A stretch of 64,000 nucleotides of DNA. Origin: Lepidurus packardi. Its lineage: Eukaryota; Arthropoda; Branchiopoda; Notostraca; Triopsidae. Shown here in pieces: positions 1 to 12,800 of the stretch. The DNA is taken from contig JAKZAN010000006.1 of assembly GCA_023053545.1 (NCBI GenBank), positions 10,944,351 through 11,008,350 of the forward strand. The letters are read 5' to 3'. The stretch's first letter is position 1; each line of letters starts with the position of its first letter. The notes under the pieces were generated by a model, which was not told the origin of the DNA, searched no databases, and saw only the letters and a list, made by a program, of their open reading frames with translations. The position numbers were made by a program, and so were the translations under genes.

Positions 1-208
1 GGCTTTCCGCCCCGTCTTTGGTCTAGTACTCTGAATTGTTTAATTGTCATTGCCAAACCTAGGGCTTTCCTGTTTAAGACAAGGGAAAGTCGACTCACAA
101 AGGGCGGCTTAGTAGCTCTCAAATTTGTAGATGTGAAAGAATCTGCTAAATGAACAGACTTTTACTGATACTAAGCTACTAAGCCCCCTCCTTGACCGGC
201 GGAAAGCC
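1..208. repeat. Nested inverted repeat at the window edge, possible transposon or foldback
   Basis: The first 11 bases (GGCTTTCCGCC) are the exact reverse complement of bases 198-208. Inside them a second 12-bp perfect pair (GGCTTAGTAGCT at 106-117 and its complement at 174-185) forms a stem with a 56-base loop. Two nested stems in 208 bp suggest a small foldback element or the folded end of a DNA transposon. Because the left arm starts at base 1, the element may extend outside the window, so no target duplication can be checked. No coding sequence was seen inside. Confidence 0.5.
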
Positions 209-3200
209 CGTCCTGAGTTTTAAGAAAGTCTAATGTCGCCCGTCAAGTTTAGCACATAAAGTCATAGATATGGTTCTCACTCACTCTTACAAGTGTAATA
301 TTCCATCATGTTCTGATTGTATCGATAAGCAGTCGTCAAATCCATGGTCGGATGGGGCCGAAAGGAGAAGAAGCTGCTAAAATTGGCGGGATCCAGTTTG
401 AGGAGTCTTTTCACCCAATTTTTTTTTACTACGACCGCGTCCCACGACACTCACTGATCAGTTCCCAGTCCTTCGAATCTTTCCTAAGTAAGGAACTTTG
501 GGACCACCAAGAGGTTCCACTTTCGCCCAAACCTGACACAACGCGTTCTTTGGAGGTTCAAGCTCTGAAAAGGCAATACTGTGATTTTAACACGAGAACC
601 ACACTTCTCATTAACCGTGTAGCAGCAGAATAAAATCCCACAGAAAGGTTCACACCTGATCCAGATTCAGGTTAGAAAAAGTTACAACCTCGTCGCCAAG
701 TCTGCGGAACCACACTAACTTCGCACTACCTTCCAAAGATGCTTTTTCTTGGGGGGTTAAACGACAGAAGCTGCCGGAGGATGGAAAATGTCGAGGGTCT
801 GGGCGAAAAAGGACAGCTCGGTAGTAGCTACCAACTTGAATTGAGAAAGTATTTCTCAAAGTCCTAGTGCACAAGGCCTTCTCCACAAACCCCGGATTCC
901 CGATGTGCGACTGCGGTGCTCGGTGCTCCGGACCGGTGCGCGTGGTCGCACTTGGTTAACCCCTTTTAGCCACCCTCGCTTGACCTCGGTTACGGTGCGC
1001 TCCTAGGAACTACCGACTGCTTTTTTTCTGTGGCGCTCAAAGAACGGAATCTAATACTACCAATAGTTTTTAAACCTTTCAACGTCCGTCAAAATGAACG
1101 TGAATCTTTCCACCGATTTTTTTTTTATTTAGAGAATGAGGTTTTGAGCTGTAAAAGTGGGATGCTGTGTAGACCTTACGGAGTGTGATAATCAACTGCG
1201 AAATCATCATAGGGGCAGGCTTCCCGAAGACAAGTCTCCTCCTCCAGGAAAGCTTTGTGGGGGCGATGGAGGAAATGAAAGGCTTCTCTTTCAAAGTCTT
1301 TCGACGTTCACAGCATGGGAAAGAAATATCTGCCCAATGGCGGCGCAAAGCGCACGTCGACGTCGACGACGCTGCGCTCGGATTGGCCCACCCGTCGACG
1401 CTACGTCGCCGGGATGTTAAAAGTCGCGTGACTTAATAGAAAAATTGGAGCTTGTCATGGCGCCAAGAGACACCCGTTATTCGCCCCGTTACGAGGCAAA
1501 CCAGAAAAACTTGTCAAACATAATATGCAAATTTGGTTCTAGGGAGTAATATACCGCTCAAATACACTGAAGTAATGCAACAAAAGAAAACAAAAATACG
1601 AAACTGGATTGAAAAGTGGTTTGCGTCGTCCAAAAAGGTGGCGACATATGCAAATGTGCATGCGTTAAGGACTGGGATCCCAACGCTGGATTGCGGGCTG
1701 ATTATGTCGTTAACGCTGAAGGCTTATAATAGTCCCAGAGCAGCCTAAACGGGGCCAGGAGGTTCGCAACTCGCTTAGGACTTCGTACACCCTGACGAGC
1801 CGGTTAAAACTTTTGTATAGGTATAACCTCAACTGAACAGCATAAACTCTACAAATTCGTACATCAAAGAACCGAGTTACTAACCCTTAGCTCGAGGCAG
1901 AAGAAGCCGGATCCTCCAACACGTAATACGGCTATAAGTCTGTAATTTCACGTTTTGTTCGTTGCCATGTCACGGATCTACGTCACGCTCACCCAAACCT
2001 GAAATCCTAATGCCTTTTTGGATCAGTGAATCCTGTCACAAAGCGCACTCGATCCCCTTTAGCCCTCTTTTGGCACCTTTTTCACCATCCCTAAAGCTCC
2101 ATCAAGTTTTCCCTCGTTCATGAAAAACAAACCAACACAAAAGAAGAACGCGTAACTTTTTACTAAGAACAGGGGTCCTCCCCAATACAAACAGCAACAC
2201 ATCATTGAGAGTCTGGACCATGAAATGACATCTTTGTCTTCCGTCTGCCCCCTTATTTGCAACCCCGCAAACGGGGCCGCCCAAGTCGTTTGCCGACTAA
2301 TTAATGAGTCTCATCTCGTTATCTTTTGTTGGCGCTCTTACGCGGTACAGAAACGCCAAAGTCAACGTGTGTGGCCCTCAAAAAGACACAAACCCTCCAA
2401 AAGCGTTTACACGAATTTGAGAATATCTGAATCTACCCCAAAGACCAAAATCACTGAATCGAATGTTTTTTCAAGTCCTACACCCTTTCCTCAGTTCGGC
2501 CTTCCGCCAAGTGTAATCACGAGTTGGTTTACTGAAACGTTTTAAGAAAGACAACATGTCTCTTTGCATGATGTTGACAGAAAATCACGAAACTTCCAAG
2601 TCCATTCAGCACACGTGTTCGGTTTCCTATTTTAATTTGATTGCTTGGAAGTTTCATAACAAAATAAGAAACAGATTTTTCGATAGAGACATATCATACC
2701 GTTCAAGCATACGTAGATCATTCCCTTCTCTCTAGCCCGAATGCTGTCAAGTGACTTCCAGTTGATGTCTAGGTCACAATAGGTCAGTAGTATAGGGGGA
2801 CAAAAGAGCATCAAGAGTCTGTATAGGGTGAACTTCATAATAAAAAGGGTGCTAGGGGATCCATGAATGACTCTGGGGTTGTGTAGAGGTGGTAGACGTA
2901 TACCCTATCCCAGCTAACCGTTTTCAAGTGCCTTTATATAGGTTCAGATGAGCGCTTGGCAAGCTCTAGCTTTGGAGCTCAAAGGCAAAACCAAAAGCTT
3001 GTGTAGTTGCTCACTTACACTTCATTCCATTCTAACTATAGCCCCTGCTCATTCTGTCTCTTGTCCCCTGGTTTTTCTTTTTTCATTCTCTATTCTGCCA
3101 AACAATCTAGCGAGGGGGTCAATGCCGGACCATGAATAGCAAGTCCAAGTTTGGTAGGAGGAGCAGGGATTGGCCCGTTTGCCAGTACATCTTTCAGTCT

Positions 3201-3950
3201 TTTATTCATTGAGGACAAACTCGAGCAGCTGAAGGATCCATTTCAGGTATTATAAGCCTAAGAGGGAGCAGTGGTACTATAGACACCTTTTTTCTGGTAT
3301 ATATACCCTAAACTCGTGTCAAGTCGGATTTATTGAAAAGGTTCCACAACGCTCTTCGGAAATGTGTTCTTTGGGGGAAGCCCCATTGCAGCCGCAGCCA
3401 ACTATTTTATGAACCCCCCTCTGTCTCTCCCGTTTTCTACTTCTCTTTCAAGTGCTCAATGAAGAGCATTCTTGACTCGATTATTGGATGTCAAGGCAGA
3501 GAGGCACATTCCAACTCAGGTAAACGCATAACCAGCAGCTGATACATGCGGCCCGACAACCAATACATCGGGCTACTACGATGTATCCTACCTGTCCTTT
3601 CCTCAATGGCTCCGCTCTTGACGATTCTATATAAAAGCGGGCCTATTCAGCTTTTCTGCTTTTAACTTGACTCACACGCCGTATTCTGCCTCCTGAGCTC
3701 GCATAAATCACCTTCAAAAAGCTCTGAAAACGTTTGACTCGAGTACAAAAAAATGGTCAAAGGATAAAGGCAGCCGGAATTTTTCGCCAAGACTCCGTCA
3801 AGCGAGGCAAGTGGCGACTGATTTTCTTGCACATCTCACTTGCCGCGTCCCTAACCCTCTCTTTAGATACTTAATTAGCCTTATCTAATCCTCCATTTGA
3901 AAACCAGCCCTTTATCGGATTACCTTTAACAAGTTCATTTCACCTTTCAG
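209..3950. other. No recognised gene; unassigned DNA with one CpG-rich patch
   Basis: I recognise no gene here. A 93-codon plus-strand frame at 352-633 and short frames on both strands at 1079-1436 resemble no family I know and lack convincing splice or promoter context. Bases 896-1000 are GC-rich, with a small complementary pair (GTGCGAC and GTCGCAC). The rest is ordinary AT-rich DNA. Confidence 0.5.
1330..1460. promoter_or_regulatory. CpG-rich patch resembling a promoter
   Basis: About 100 bases are dense in CpG, with repeated GTCGACG units, a CCAAT-box core (ATTGG, also its reverse complement nearby), a CACGCGAC-like stretch and a GGCGCCAAG motif overlapping an ATG at 1457. The ATG has favourable bases around it (GTCATGG) but opens only 31 codons before TAG. 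A promoter, possibly bidirectional, with a first exon spliced soon after is one reading. No downstream exon could be attached. Confidence 0.22.
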
Positions 3951-4593
3951 GCCATCTGATACCTCAAATTGCGCCATTTGCAACAGCTCGTGTCGGACAC
4001 AGCGCAGCAAAGCGAAGAGATCGTCCAGGTGCGTGCAATGCAAGAGTTATGCATCAAAGGCAAAAGAAAAATTCGGGGGATTTTCCGTAAAGTGAAGAAA
4101 AACCGGTTCAATAAGCTTAATGAAGGGGTTAAACTGCACTGGCTTATCTTTACGTTGGAAAGACGGAGAGGCTCGCGTATCTCTGCTTCCCTTTTGTTTT
4201 TTAGCCAAAGGTGGTTTCCACATGATTGAGGTAGACCACACACACGAAACGGCGCATAGGTAAGGATTTGAGAGCTCCTTTTACGAGGAAGGAACTCTTC
4301 GGTCAGTTGTACTACACCGGCCCAATGTATGTAGCAACCTGAAAAGCCAAATGTGAAGAGAAAAGAGCCCACCCACAGGACAGAAGTCATTAAAAGAAAA
4401 ACGAACACGAAAAAAGACAGAAAGAAAAAAGAAGCTGACAAAGTACAGCCGCATCTTAGAGTCGTCCAAGTTTCAAAAACTGGTCGGTATAGACAATGCT
4501 GTTGGCCGCGACCGGGCTCGTGTCTTCGCGGTTCCTGCAGGCCATCGCCAGGTAAACCAGCCGGAAAGGAAAATATACGAGCTACTGCTGTAA
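3951..4593 (+). CDS. Candidate spliced gene fragment, unknown basic protein
   Basis: I do not recognise this product. A pyrimidine-rich acceptor (TTTCACCTTTCAG) precedes 3951, and 3951-4028 ends at CCAG|GTGCGT. A second acceptor (CCCACCCACAG) opens at 4379. Read in the phase that joins them (one base plus two), both pieces are open. The second gives a lysine- and arginine-rich stretch, then a mixed segment containing SKFQKLVGIDNAVGRDRARV and FAVPAGHRQ. It either stops at TAA 4591-4593 or splices at CAG|GTAAAC (4551). The basic segment could be nuclear, which is inference. The minus strand is also open across all of this, so the strand is uncertain. It could be chance. Confidence 0.23.
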
Positions 4594-7500
4594 GGGACAC
4601 TTTTCTATACCCCAAATTAATGGCCTTCCAGAAAGGGCAATACTCACAAAAAAAGGCCCAAGACGCGTTACAATCACTCACAAGAGTACGTAAATTTAAT
4701 CGCCTTTGCCATGCACCGAGCTTCTGTACCATATCAAGCACTCACTTCTTCCCGTTCCAAAAAGCTCGCTAATTTGAAAAGAATCTTTTCTTGAAGGCCA
4801 ACCGGGAGCTAGGGAGTACGAGTATACGTATACGATATGAACTAAGCACCATTTAAAACAAGTATTATCCTTTTTATAAGGACAAGCGACAAGGTCCTAA
4901 ACGAGATCAACGTGTGGCTGACTGAGATCATATGTGCTTGATTAAAAACTGGACTAAAAGAAACTATCGTTCCAATGCTGGTTTGCCTTTGTCGGAACTC
5001 AAGAAATCTTTTAGTAATGTTCTACTTCGTAGTAAACCAATTTGTCCTCAAGTCTGGCGCAAACAGCTTGTGGTCGGAATTAACAAACGAGATGCTTCCG
5101 CCGCTTGCCCAAGTTAGAAATTCCTCCAACAATACTTCTCATTGCTCCCCAAAACCTCCCTCCCCCGCGTACTGTACGTGTAACTGAGAAAGAGGTGTTT
5201 CTGACACGACCTTTCTTGTAACCACAATTAGTCAATATCTCCCTAAGAGACACACCGCAAAAGAGGGGGAAAGGGTGTTCTCAAGTGTCACAGACTTAGC
5301 CGACCATCATCGCGCGTCTCAAACTCCTCCTCCTACACAAACAACTTCATTGTTGAGTTACCCTTACGCCCTTCGAAATTTTCCCGAACGCATATTTTCC
5401 CAGAAAGGGGAAAGCCAAAGTCTAAATCTATGTAAAAACCTCTACTTCAGTACGTATGTCTCCAAAGCTGCAGCAAATTTACTATCTAGGACGTCGCGGC
5501 GTCTTAGGGACATTCCTGATACTTTCCGGCGCGGCACCCACGGGGGGAACCGCAACATACCGAATTAACTATCAAGTTGTCGGCTTCTTGAGCTATAACT
5601 GAAAGAAAAGAGAGACATCAACATCGCCGGCATCCCTTAAAGCGAGAGAGGTGGAGGTGATACCGACACCCCACCCCAAGTCTGTACCGAAAAACGTTTC
5701 TTGTCGCTGCCGTTTGTGGCTGGAACAGATCACAGATGACCTGCTGGCTGGTACCATGGTACAGTTGCTCAGCCTGACGCTTTGGGTTTCAAAGCAGTGC
5801 GCTTGTACGCGGCCCAGTAATGCATGACAAGCAATGGGTGTCGAATTAGTGGCAGGTCATTGACCATGCTATCATTGGAAATCAACCAATACGCTACCGA
5901 AAAAAAAAGAAGGTACGCCAAAGAGCTAACAACCTTCTGTCTTCCGCCTCCTTATACAGCCTTTGATCTGTAGAGGGATGTTCTAAAAATACAAGCTCGA
6001 CAAAATTAGAATTAGCCTAATTACTGTCCACTTAATTGGACCCAGGGTGGATTGGCAAGGCGACAGCGAAGAAAAGGTTGGGGTAGTTTGCTGCTCGCTT
6101 TTTCCTTAATTATACCGCGATTTCAGAAGTGCGCTAAATTAGTAGGCACACGGGTTTTCAGTCTTGGGAAGAATTAAGCAAATGGCTCGAAACAGGAACG
6201 GAAGTCGCCCAACTCACCTTCCCTTTTCCAAACCCCTAGAAACTTGCGAAATATGTGGACCAATTCATTTTACGGGGAAGTATTTACAGCTCACAAATTT
6301 TCGTCCTGACAAGGAAAAGTCTGACGGAAAAAGAACATTCCAAGAGGTAAGAAATTTTAGGGAAAATAAAATAAAAATGACTAGGCGAGTTAACCACACA
6401 ATTTCTCTTTGGAAACAAAGTGTGGTAATTCCCGAACACTTTTCGTGAGTTTCCAGTTGACTGCCAAACAGGCCAGAAAAAGTTATCTTGGTCAATTTTG
6501 CTCGGGCTGAGACATGTCTAAATTAATTGCCCTTCTAGTATGACTCAGAAATGTAGCACTTGGAACCCAAACAGTCCAAAAAGGCGTACACATTTCTTTT
6601 TCATTTTTTTCCAGTTTCATAAAACAACAAAAAAAGCTACAAAATCATATATCCGTTCCCAAACAAATGCGAGATTTCCAACATATTAAAAAAATTATGT
6701 GGATATTATAATTTTCCATTTCTACGCTTAAATAACTTTCAAGATACCGAAAGTTTTACCTACGACAATACTAGAAACCCGCATGAAAATAAACGTCAAC
6801 GATAGGTCTCGATTAGGTCTCGCCCAGTGTTTTCCTCTAGATTTTTTCCCTCGATTGAGGGAAAGTGAGTCACCTCATCAACAAAAAATACATCCTCAAA
6901 TGCTTGTCATTTCAAAAAAGTGTCTGCACAAGGAAAGGGAATCAATTCTTGCGTTAGAGACTCGTGCTCTGATAACGGTTACCTAACTCTGCTATTGGGA
7001 AAATAGCTCCGGCCCAAATAGTGAACAAAAAAGAGCATTCAAAAGTTTCCTCTTTGCCCTATTTCGCCACCCTCTCTTCGTCTAGTGAAAGCAGAGCAAA
7101 ATGTTTCACGAAACTAGCTCACCAGTTCCTTCGCAAACCCAATCTACCTGTTCACACCTCTGAACAGTACTTTCATCTCATTCTCACCCTCTTAAATTCC
7201 CTGGCCAACCCAAAATCACAAGAACTGTGGCCCATATTCTCACCCTAAATCAAATCCCTCCCAAACGTCGTGTAGCATGGTTACAAGATCGATGACATCA
7301 TATGAAGTTGTTACTCTTGTAAATGCACATCATAATCATAAACAAAAAGTTTGGAAGAGCAGTCGCCGACCAGATGGCTTCCTTTTATCCCTTGCTTTTT
7401 TACATAGTAGGGCCACCCTCCAGTCCGGGGGCCCTTGCATAAACTCTACAGGATCAAACAAGAGGAGTAATGGCTCCATTAGTTGTTATGCAAATGTGCA

Positions 7501-8090
7501 GCATCTTTCTCCCCTCAGCACGGGAGATGCTGTGCCTTGTGTGTCAAGTTAAAGAGGGTGTAGGAGCGGGAGCAGAGGCAAACTTTGGGGCTTTTGAATC
7601 AAGTTATTTGAATGCTGATGAGATTTTATGGAAGGGGTGCCCTCTGATCGATGTTGTTGGCAATGACGCTTGACAAGTCAGTGTGACCCTCGAGCTTTTA
7701 GAAACGAATGGGCTTAATGCATGACATTAGCTTTCGTCATAAGCATAAAATCTTCTTAAACGGTAACCTATAGCGAAAAGAGAGTCGGGGTCATTTTTTT
7801 TTTTGTTTCGAAGTTGTGATCCTAAATTCTTCTGAAGTACCGTTTCCTTAAACAGTTTGCCGAATCCTTGGAATAAGACAGTTCATTTCCCACACTCTTG
7901 TCCCCAGGAAGTTTTATCTGGCTCTTAAATCATAGGCAAGTTCCAACTTCAAAGTCGTTTCCCTTCCACGGATTCTGAGACAGGTGTCAAGAGAGGCAGC
8001 GCCAGGTGCTATAACCTCAGGAATAGCATTACGCACTTCCCTGGTAGGTTACTTACGAGGACCGTCAATAGTTCGTCAATTTAACATGTG
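4594..8090. other. No recognised gene
   Basis: Nothing here could be assigned. GC-balanced stretches at 5270-5830 have frames open on both strands (plus-strand 75 codons from about 5598 to 5824, and a 33-codon minus-strand frame inside it), but there are no paired splice sites or family motifs. The remainder is AT-rich with poly-T and poly-A runs. Confidence 0.45.
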
Positions 8091-8292
8091 TTAAATCGTA
8101 TGCAACTTCTTGGCAGCATCATAATGCCAAATGTCAACTTCGCTAAACGTCTCCTGCATCAGTCAGTCAAGTCTGGTGATACAAAACGTGTTTACTTACA
8201 GTTTGGCTGGATGAATAGCAGAGATCAAGAAAGAAAACTTTGGCAATGCCAGCAAAGATAAGGAGAGAAAGAAAACTCGACGGGCAACTTAC
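8091..8292 (-). CDS. Candidate last two exons of an unknown gene
   Basis: On the minus strand a long pyrimidine tract ending TTTCTTTTTCTAG precedes an exon at 8292-8200. It is exactly 93 bases (31 codons), opens VSCPSSFLSLLIFAG, is hydrophobic in the middle, and ends at ACT|GTAAGTAAAC. An intron of 46 bases follows, then an acceptor ending GATGCAG and a second exon from 8153 that reads ETFSEVDIWHYDAAKKLHTI and stops at TAA (8093-8091). Phases agree. The hydrophobic run could be a membrane segment. The intron is very short, which is a warning sign, and no upstream exon was found. No family was recognised. Confidence 0.27.
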
Positions 8293-9102
8293 CTAGAAAA
8301 AGAAACAAAAAAATAGAACATTAGCATAACGCCTGACCTCAACAAATACAAAGCAAAGATCATAAAATCAAGTATGGAGAAAAGAACAAATCATGGATGC
8401 CAAGGAGATAAAGCACGATCACTAACCAAATTTATGAAACCAACCCTTATTTTTTGCTTCACTTCAAGATGATGAAGCACTCAAGACACCTTAAGCTGAA
8501 ACTCACAGTTTAAAAAATAGCACCTAATACGAAGAGAAACTACATCTACCTATAATTCAAAACAATCCGGGGAAAAAGCGCAATGCTTTAAATGCATTGG
8601 AAGGAAAATACGAAAAGTAGATCCGGTCAAGGTAAAAATAGGCCTCTTTAATCTCCTACGCCCTCTCTTGCCCAAACTTATCTCTATCACCCTCGAACAA
8701 TTCCTGTAAATTTTCACCAGGGGAAGAATTCAACAAGTCACGCTGGGCAAACACAGGGAAAAAGTTTGTTTGGGTAAATACCCAGTCCGACATTAGCCCC
8801 CAAGTCCGGGCTGCTCAAGTTCAAAGTAAACATTCCCAAAGCTACTCCAAAGCACTTAATCAGCCATATTTCATTTTGTCTTGTTCTTTTCGTAATGTTC
8901 CGGTTTTGGACCTTGGACCATTCCTGAAGCTTAGACCCAGGTGTGGAGGACCGCCAAATGTCCTGCTTAAGACTCCCAACTATGTCTTCTGGCCCCGACA
9001 AGATATTAATAAAAAGAAAAACGACAGGAAATTTCAATCGTATCACTGACTGGAGATGTAGAGTGGCGGATAAAGCAGTTCGGTGGCTATCTCACAGACG
9101 AC

Positions 9103-9154
9103 GTGAGACCACCCGAAGTGGTCCAACAGCCTTAATTTCGGGTGGTCCTCTCAC
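9103..9154. repeat. Hairpin with 11-bp perfect stem
   Basis: GACCACCCGAA at 9107-9117 is the exact reverse complement of TTCGGGTGGTC at 9137-9147. The outer GTGA and TCAC bases extend the pairing after a two-base bulge. The loop is 19 bases. It may be a relic of a short inverted-repeat element, but no flanking direct repeat was found. Confidence 0.5.
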
Positions 9155-9840
9155 ATCTGAATTAGGCTCAACAATTTCACTTCATGGACCCATGCAAAAA
9201 GCCCCCAATGAAAGGAATATCTCTACACTATTTCTTGTGAAAACTTTTTGCTCTATACTTGGAACTCACCAAGCATCTCTTTTCATATTCCTTTTTTGAG
9301 AGGAGTATTCTTTTTCGACAAAAAAGGTAGAGGGAAGAGCGAAACCTCCAACAGAAGGTACGCCAAAACAAAAGAGATCTACAAAATGGTTATGGAAGAG
9401 GCAAAGTTACTCATTAGGTTGCTCGACCCGGAGTGTGCATTGCCCCCAAGGCCATCAAACAGCCTTAAACACTTCGTTGTTACTCTTAGCTTATTATCTA
9501 ACCGTTCAAGTGAACGTGAAGAGCGTTTGGCATGCATCCACATCTCGTTCTTTTCAAACTAAAAATTCTGCAAACACATAAAGGATCAATTGCTAAGTTA
9601 GCAAATACTAAGTTAGCTAATGTAGCAAATACGAAGGTAGTCTATGAGTTATGCAATGAGAAAAAGCGAAGGAGAGTAAGAGGGGTGGAGCCTAGTTCTA
9701 CCCAAACTCTTGGGTAATAATTAATTTTGGCTACCTTTTTTGTTTCAAACATCTGGATTTTCCATCAAGACAGACTGAAATGTGTACGAGAGTTGCAATC
9801 TGGATTGTCCCTACGGGCAAATTAAGTCACACAGTAGGAA

Positions 9841-9859
9841 GTAGTAGTAGTAGTAGTAG
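9841..9859. repeat. (GTA)n microsatellite
   Basis: Six GTA units in tandem. Confidence 0.9.
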
Positions 9860-12800
9860 CTAAAAGCTATTTTATCACAAACGGGATTGTGAACCAAACT
9901 GTCAGTGATTACTTGCGTAACGCTTGTTTGGCGGTTTTATTCTAAAGCTTAGCTAAACAGGGAAAAAAAGGCGCTCTAAATAAAGCAGACGAAATATTTT
10001 GGGTTCATAAAAGTCAAGACGAAAGTCTCCAGCTTGAGGCTGCTGTGTTTTGAAAGTAGTGTGTGTGCCACAAAGTGACAAATGTCCAGCTCATCAAACG
10101 TCTTCCTCTTCCGGTCACTTTTCTTGAATAATAAACCGTTTCGTTTTTTATATGCCTAAATAACTTGCGTCCTCCCATCACAGAACAGCCCAGAAAAACC
10201 TGTCCCCGTCCCCGAGGGGTAGGGAAAAAAGGGGTCGATGTCATTGCGTTGATGTAACTCGGAAACGATCTACAACGGAAGAAAAACAAGAAGCTTTTGC
10301 GGAGACGCCATTGGCGACTTGCACCTTTTTTTCTAAGACAGAAATTGTGTGTGAGCCCTCACTTTAGCTCTACCTAATAAAAAAGGATCCGTTTTATTTT
10401 ATTTTTTTGTTAGAAAAAAGGCTAAAAATTAATAGCGCTGGGAATGAAGAAAGAAACGGACCAAATTGGATCCCCTTTTTTCCCCTTAGCGCGTGCTTAG
10501 GTCAAGAGTCACACACGTCCCACGTTTGTGTTTCTTATCTGGCTAATAAGCCCTTCAATTTCAAACCTGGGAAAGAAAAAGCTTGCAGCGTGATGAGCTT
10601 CGAAAGACAAACACAAAAACTATTCGCCTCTCCGCCTTTTTCAAAATCTAAAATGTGGCGTATTAGATGGCCATCTAAAGTGTTCCTGGAGTATAGAGTG
10701 CCCGACTGAAATTCTGTTTTAGGTTTTGTGAAAGAAAAAGGAAATAAAGAGAGCCAGAACTAAATCCCCTTTGGCAAGTAGTATAGGGCGTGTTGGGTTA
10801 GGCTTTGATCTCAGTGCTTCACGGCGTAAGTCCCAGTTAGTTGTAGACGGTCTTGATTCATCTCTCGGCCAAGGTGCAACAAGCATCAAGTTGATACCAA
10901 ACATTGGTTTAGGGTCGTAATGTATGCAGTGTCAGGTCGGTGATGCCTATCAGGAGGCTGTGGAGCTCACGCCGAACAGGCAGCGGAACCTTTGGGGAGA
11001 AACTGGTCTAATATACCTGCTTGATTTCCGAGTGGATTGCCTACGCTTTACCTAGGATCGCTTGAGGTGCAAGCACAGGTAAGAAATTTGTACCAGGCGT
11101 ACCTTAAAAAAAGAGCACCCCATGAACTCGGCCCTTCTTTTTTGTGATAACAATATCACACCCGCAATTTGCACCCACCTTCCTTTTTACCGTCCTTTGT
11201 TCCGTATGCATGTATTCAAATTTCCCTTAATAAAAATGTTTACTCTGGTTCAGCGAGTTTTTTTTTTGCTTTTTTATTAGCTCGTGTCTACTAGTCTACC
11301 CGAAGCAAATTCCAGGAACGCTGTAAAGAAAAATGAAACACCTGAATTGGCTTTCATGGACGATTACAAGTTATTACTAATACTAACAAGTTAATCTCGA
11401 AGAAGAAAAAAAACAGTTCTAAAAAATAACCACATGATGTCCAATGGAATGCGCAACATAATAATTTAATTAATCTTTATAAGCATAATCACGTTTATCC
11501 TGAAGCTCAACTAATTCCGATCGATACCATGGTTCCACTTGATTAAATAAAAACACTTCCTTCTATTATTGGATCAAATGCAGAATATTAATATGCATTT
11601 ACAGTCAGTAAAATAAGGTCTTAAGGAATTTGGTCCAGCAAAGTCAAAGCGAGCATTAAGAACAATTGTTGTGTCAACAATAGTTGCAAATTGATGCGAA
11701 AATATTCCAAGTTATTTAAATTCCAATTATCAGTGCAAGAAATGTAGCGAAACGGCTTGGATCATAAAACCAAAATTCCTAACCCGATTCTCATGCAACT
11801 GATCTTTCTTTTAAAATAAAACACGTCTCCTTGATAGAAACAGAATACAAAAAAGAAGCTTACAAAATTGTTAAAAAAAATGCGCTCAGGATTTTAACAT
11901 GATCTTGGTTGATACTTGAATTTGACAGCGCCCAGGTCCAACGAAAATCTGCAAAATTCTACCAGAAACTTCGGTTTCCAATTCTCTCATATGCATGGCC
12001 AATAAACTTATTTTCATCCAGTTTCTTAGTTAAATATTTATCCTAATTAATTTTCCTATGAAAGAACGAAAGTGGCAACAAAAACAGTGATAAACAGAAT
12101 GACATGTAAACCCTTGTTTGAAGACAACACAGGACCTTGATTTGGGAATTCTTATCACAATTCTGGCTGCAAAGGACTTTGTTTTGGCCTCGAAAAGCTT
12201 TTTGGAATGATTATCGCACTGGTATATTCCCCTCTGCGTCCCAAAGTTGGGTTAAATGTTGTCGACTTGTAGAGATTTCTTCCCAGTCACGGTTTCAATA
12301 AAGCCAACAAGTTTCTCATGGCACCTTCTTTTTGTGCTATGTGTCATTTGCGTAGGAAAAGGGAAACAGAAAGAGAGAGAGAGCCCAAAAGCGAGAGGAA
12401 AAAGATTCGGATGGAAGGGAGGGGGAGGGCAAATCTTTTCAACCACTTAATGTGGCTGGTATATACCCTTTATTCATGGAATTATTTAACCAAGGGAAAA
12501 GGCCCCCTGAAGAAGAATTGAAAAAAGCGTAACGCCAACCTGATTGAGAACTTGGCGCCTTTACTTTCCACTTCTTATTTTCCATCCATTAAACAATTTG
12601 TCGTCCTTTTTATTTTCATTTTTTTTTCTGGCTTGGTCTCATTGCCCTCAAGAAGGTAATCTTTCCCAAGTCTCTCTCTCGTCTACCACTTAACAAATCG
12701 TACACAGCATCCTTAAAAGGCCTAACTGTCACAATAGGCACTTGCATTTCTTTGCCTCCTAAACATTTAAACTCCATAAGACGTGACACGTTGAAAAGCA

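Noticed and set aside
3947-4741. 264-codon minus-strand open frame as a single-exon gene
   Set aside because: The product has no recognisable domain and contains a low-complexity Phe/Leu/Ser-rich stretch that mirrors an A-rich plus strand. Plus-strand splice signals explain the openness at least as well.
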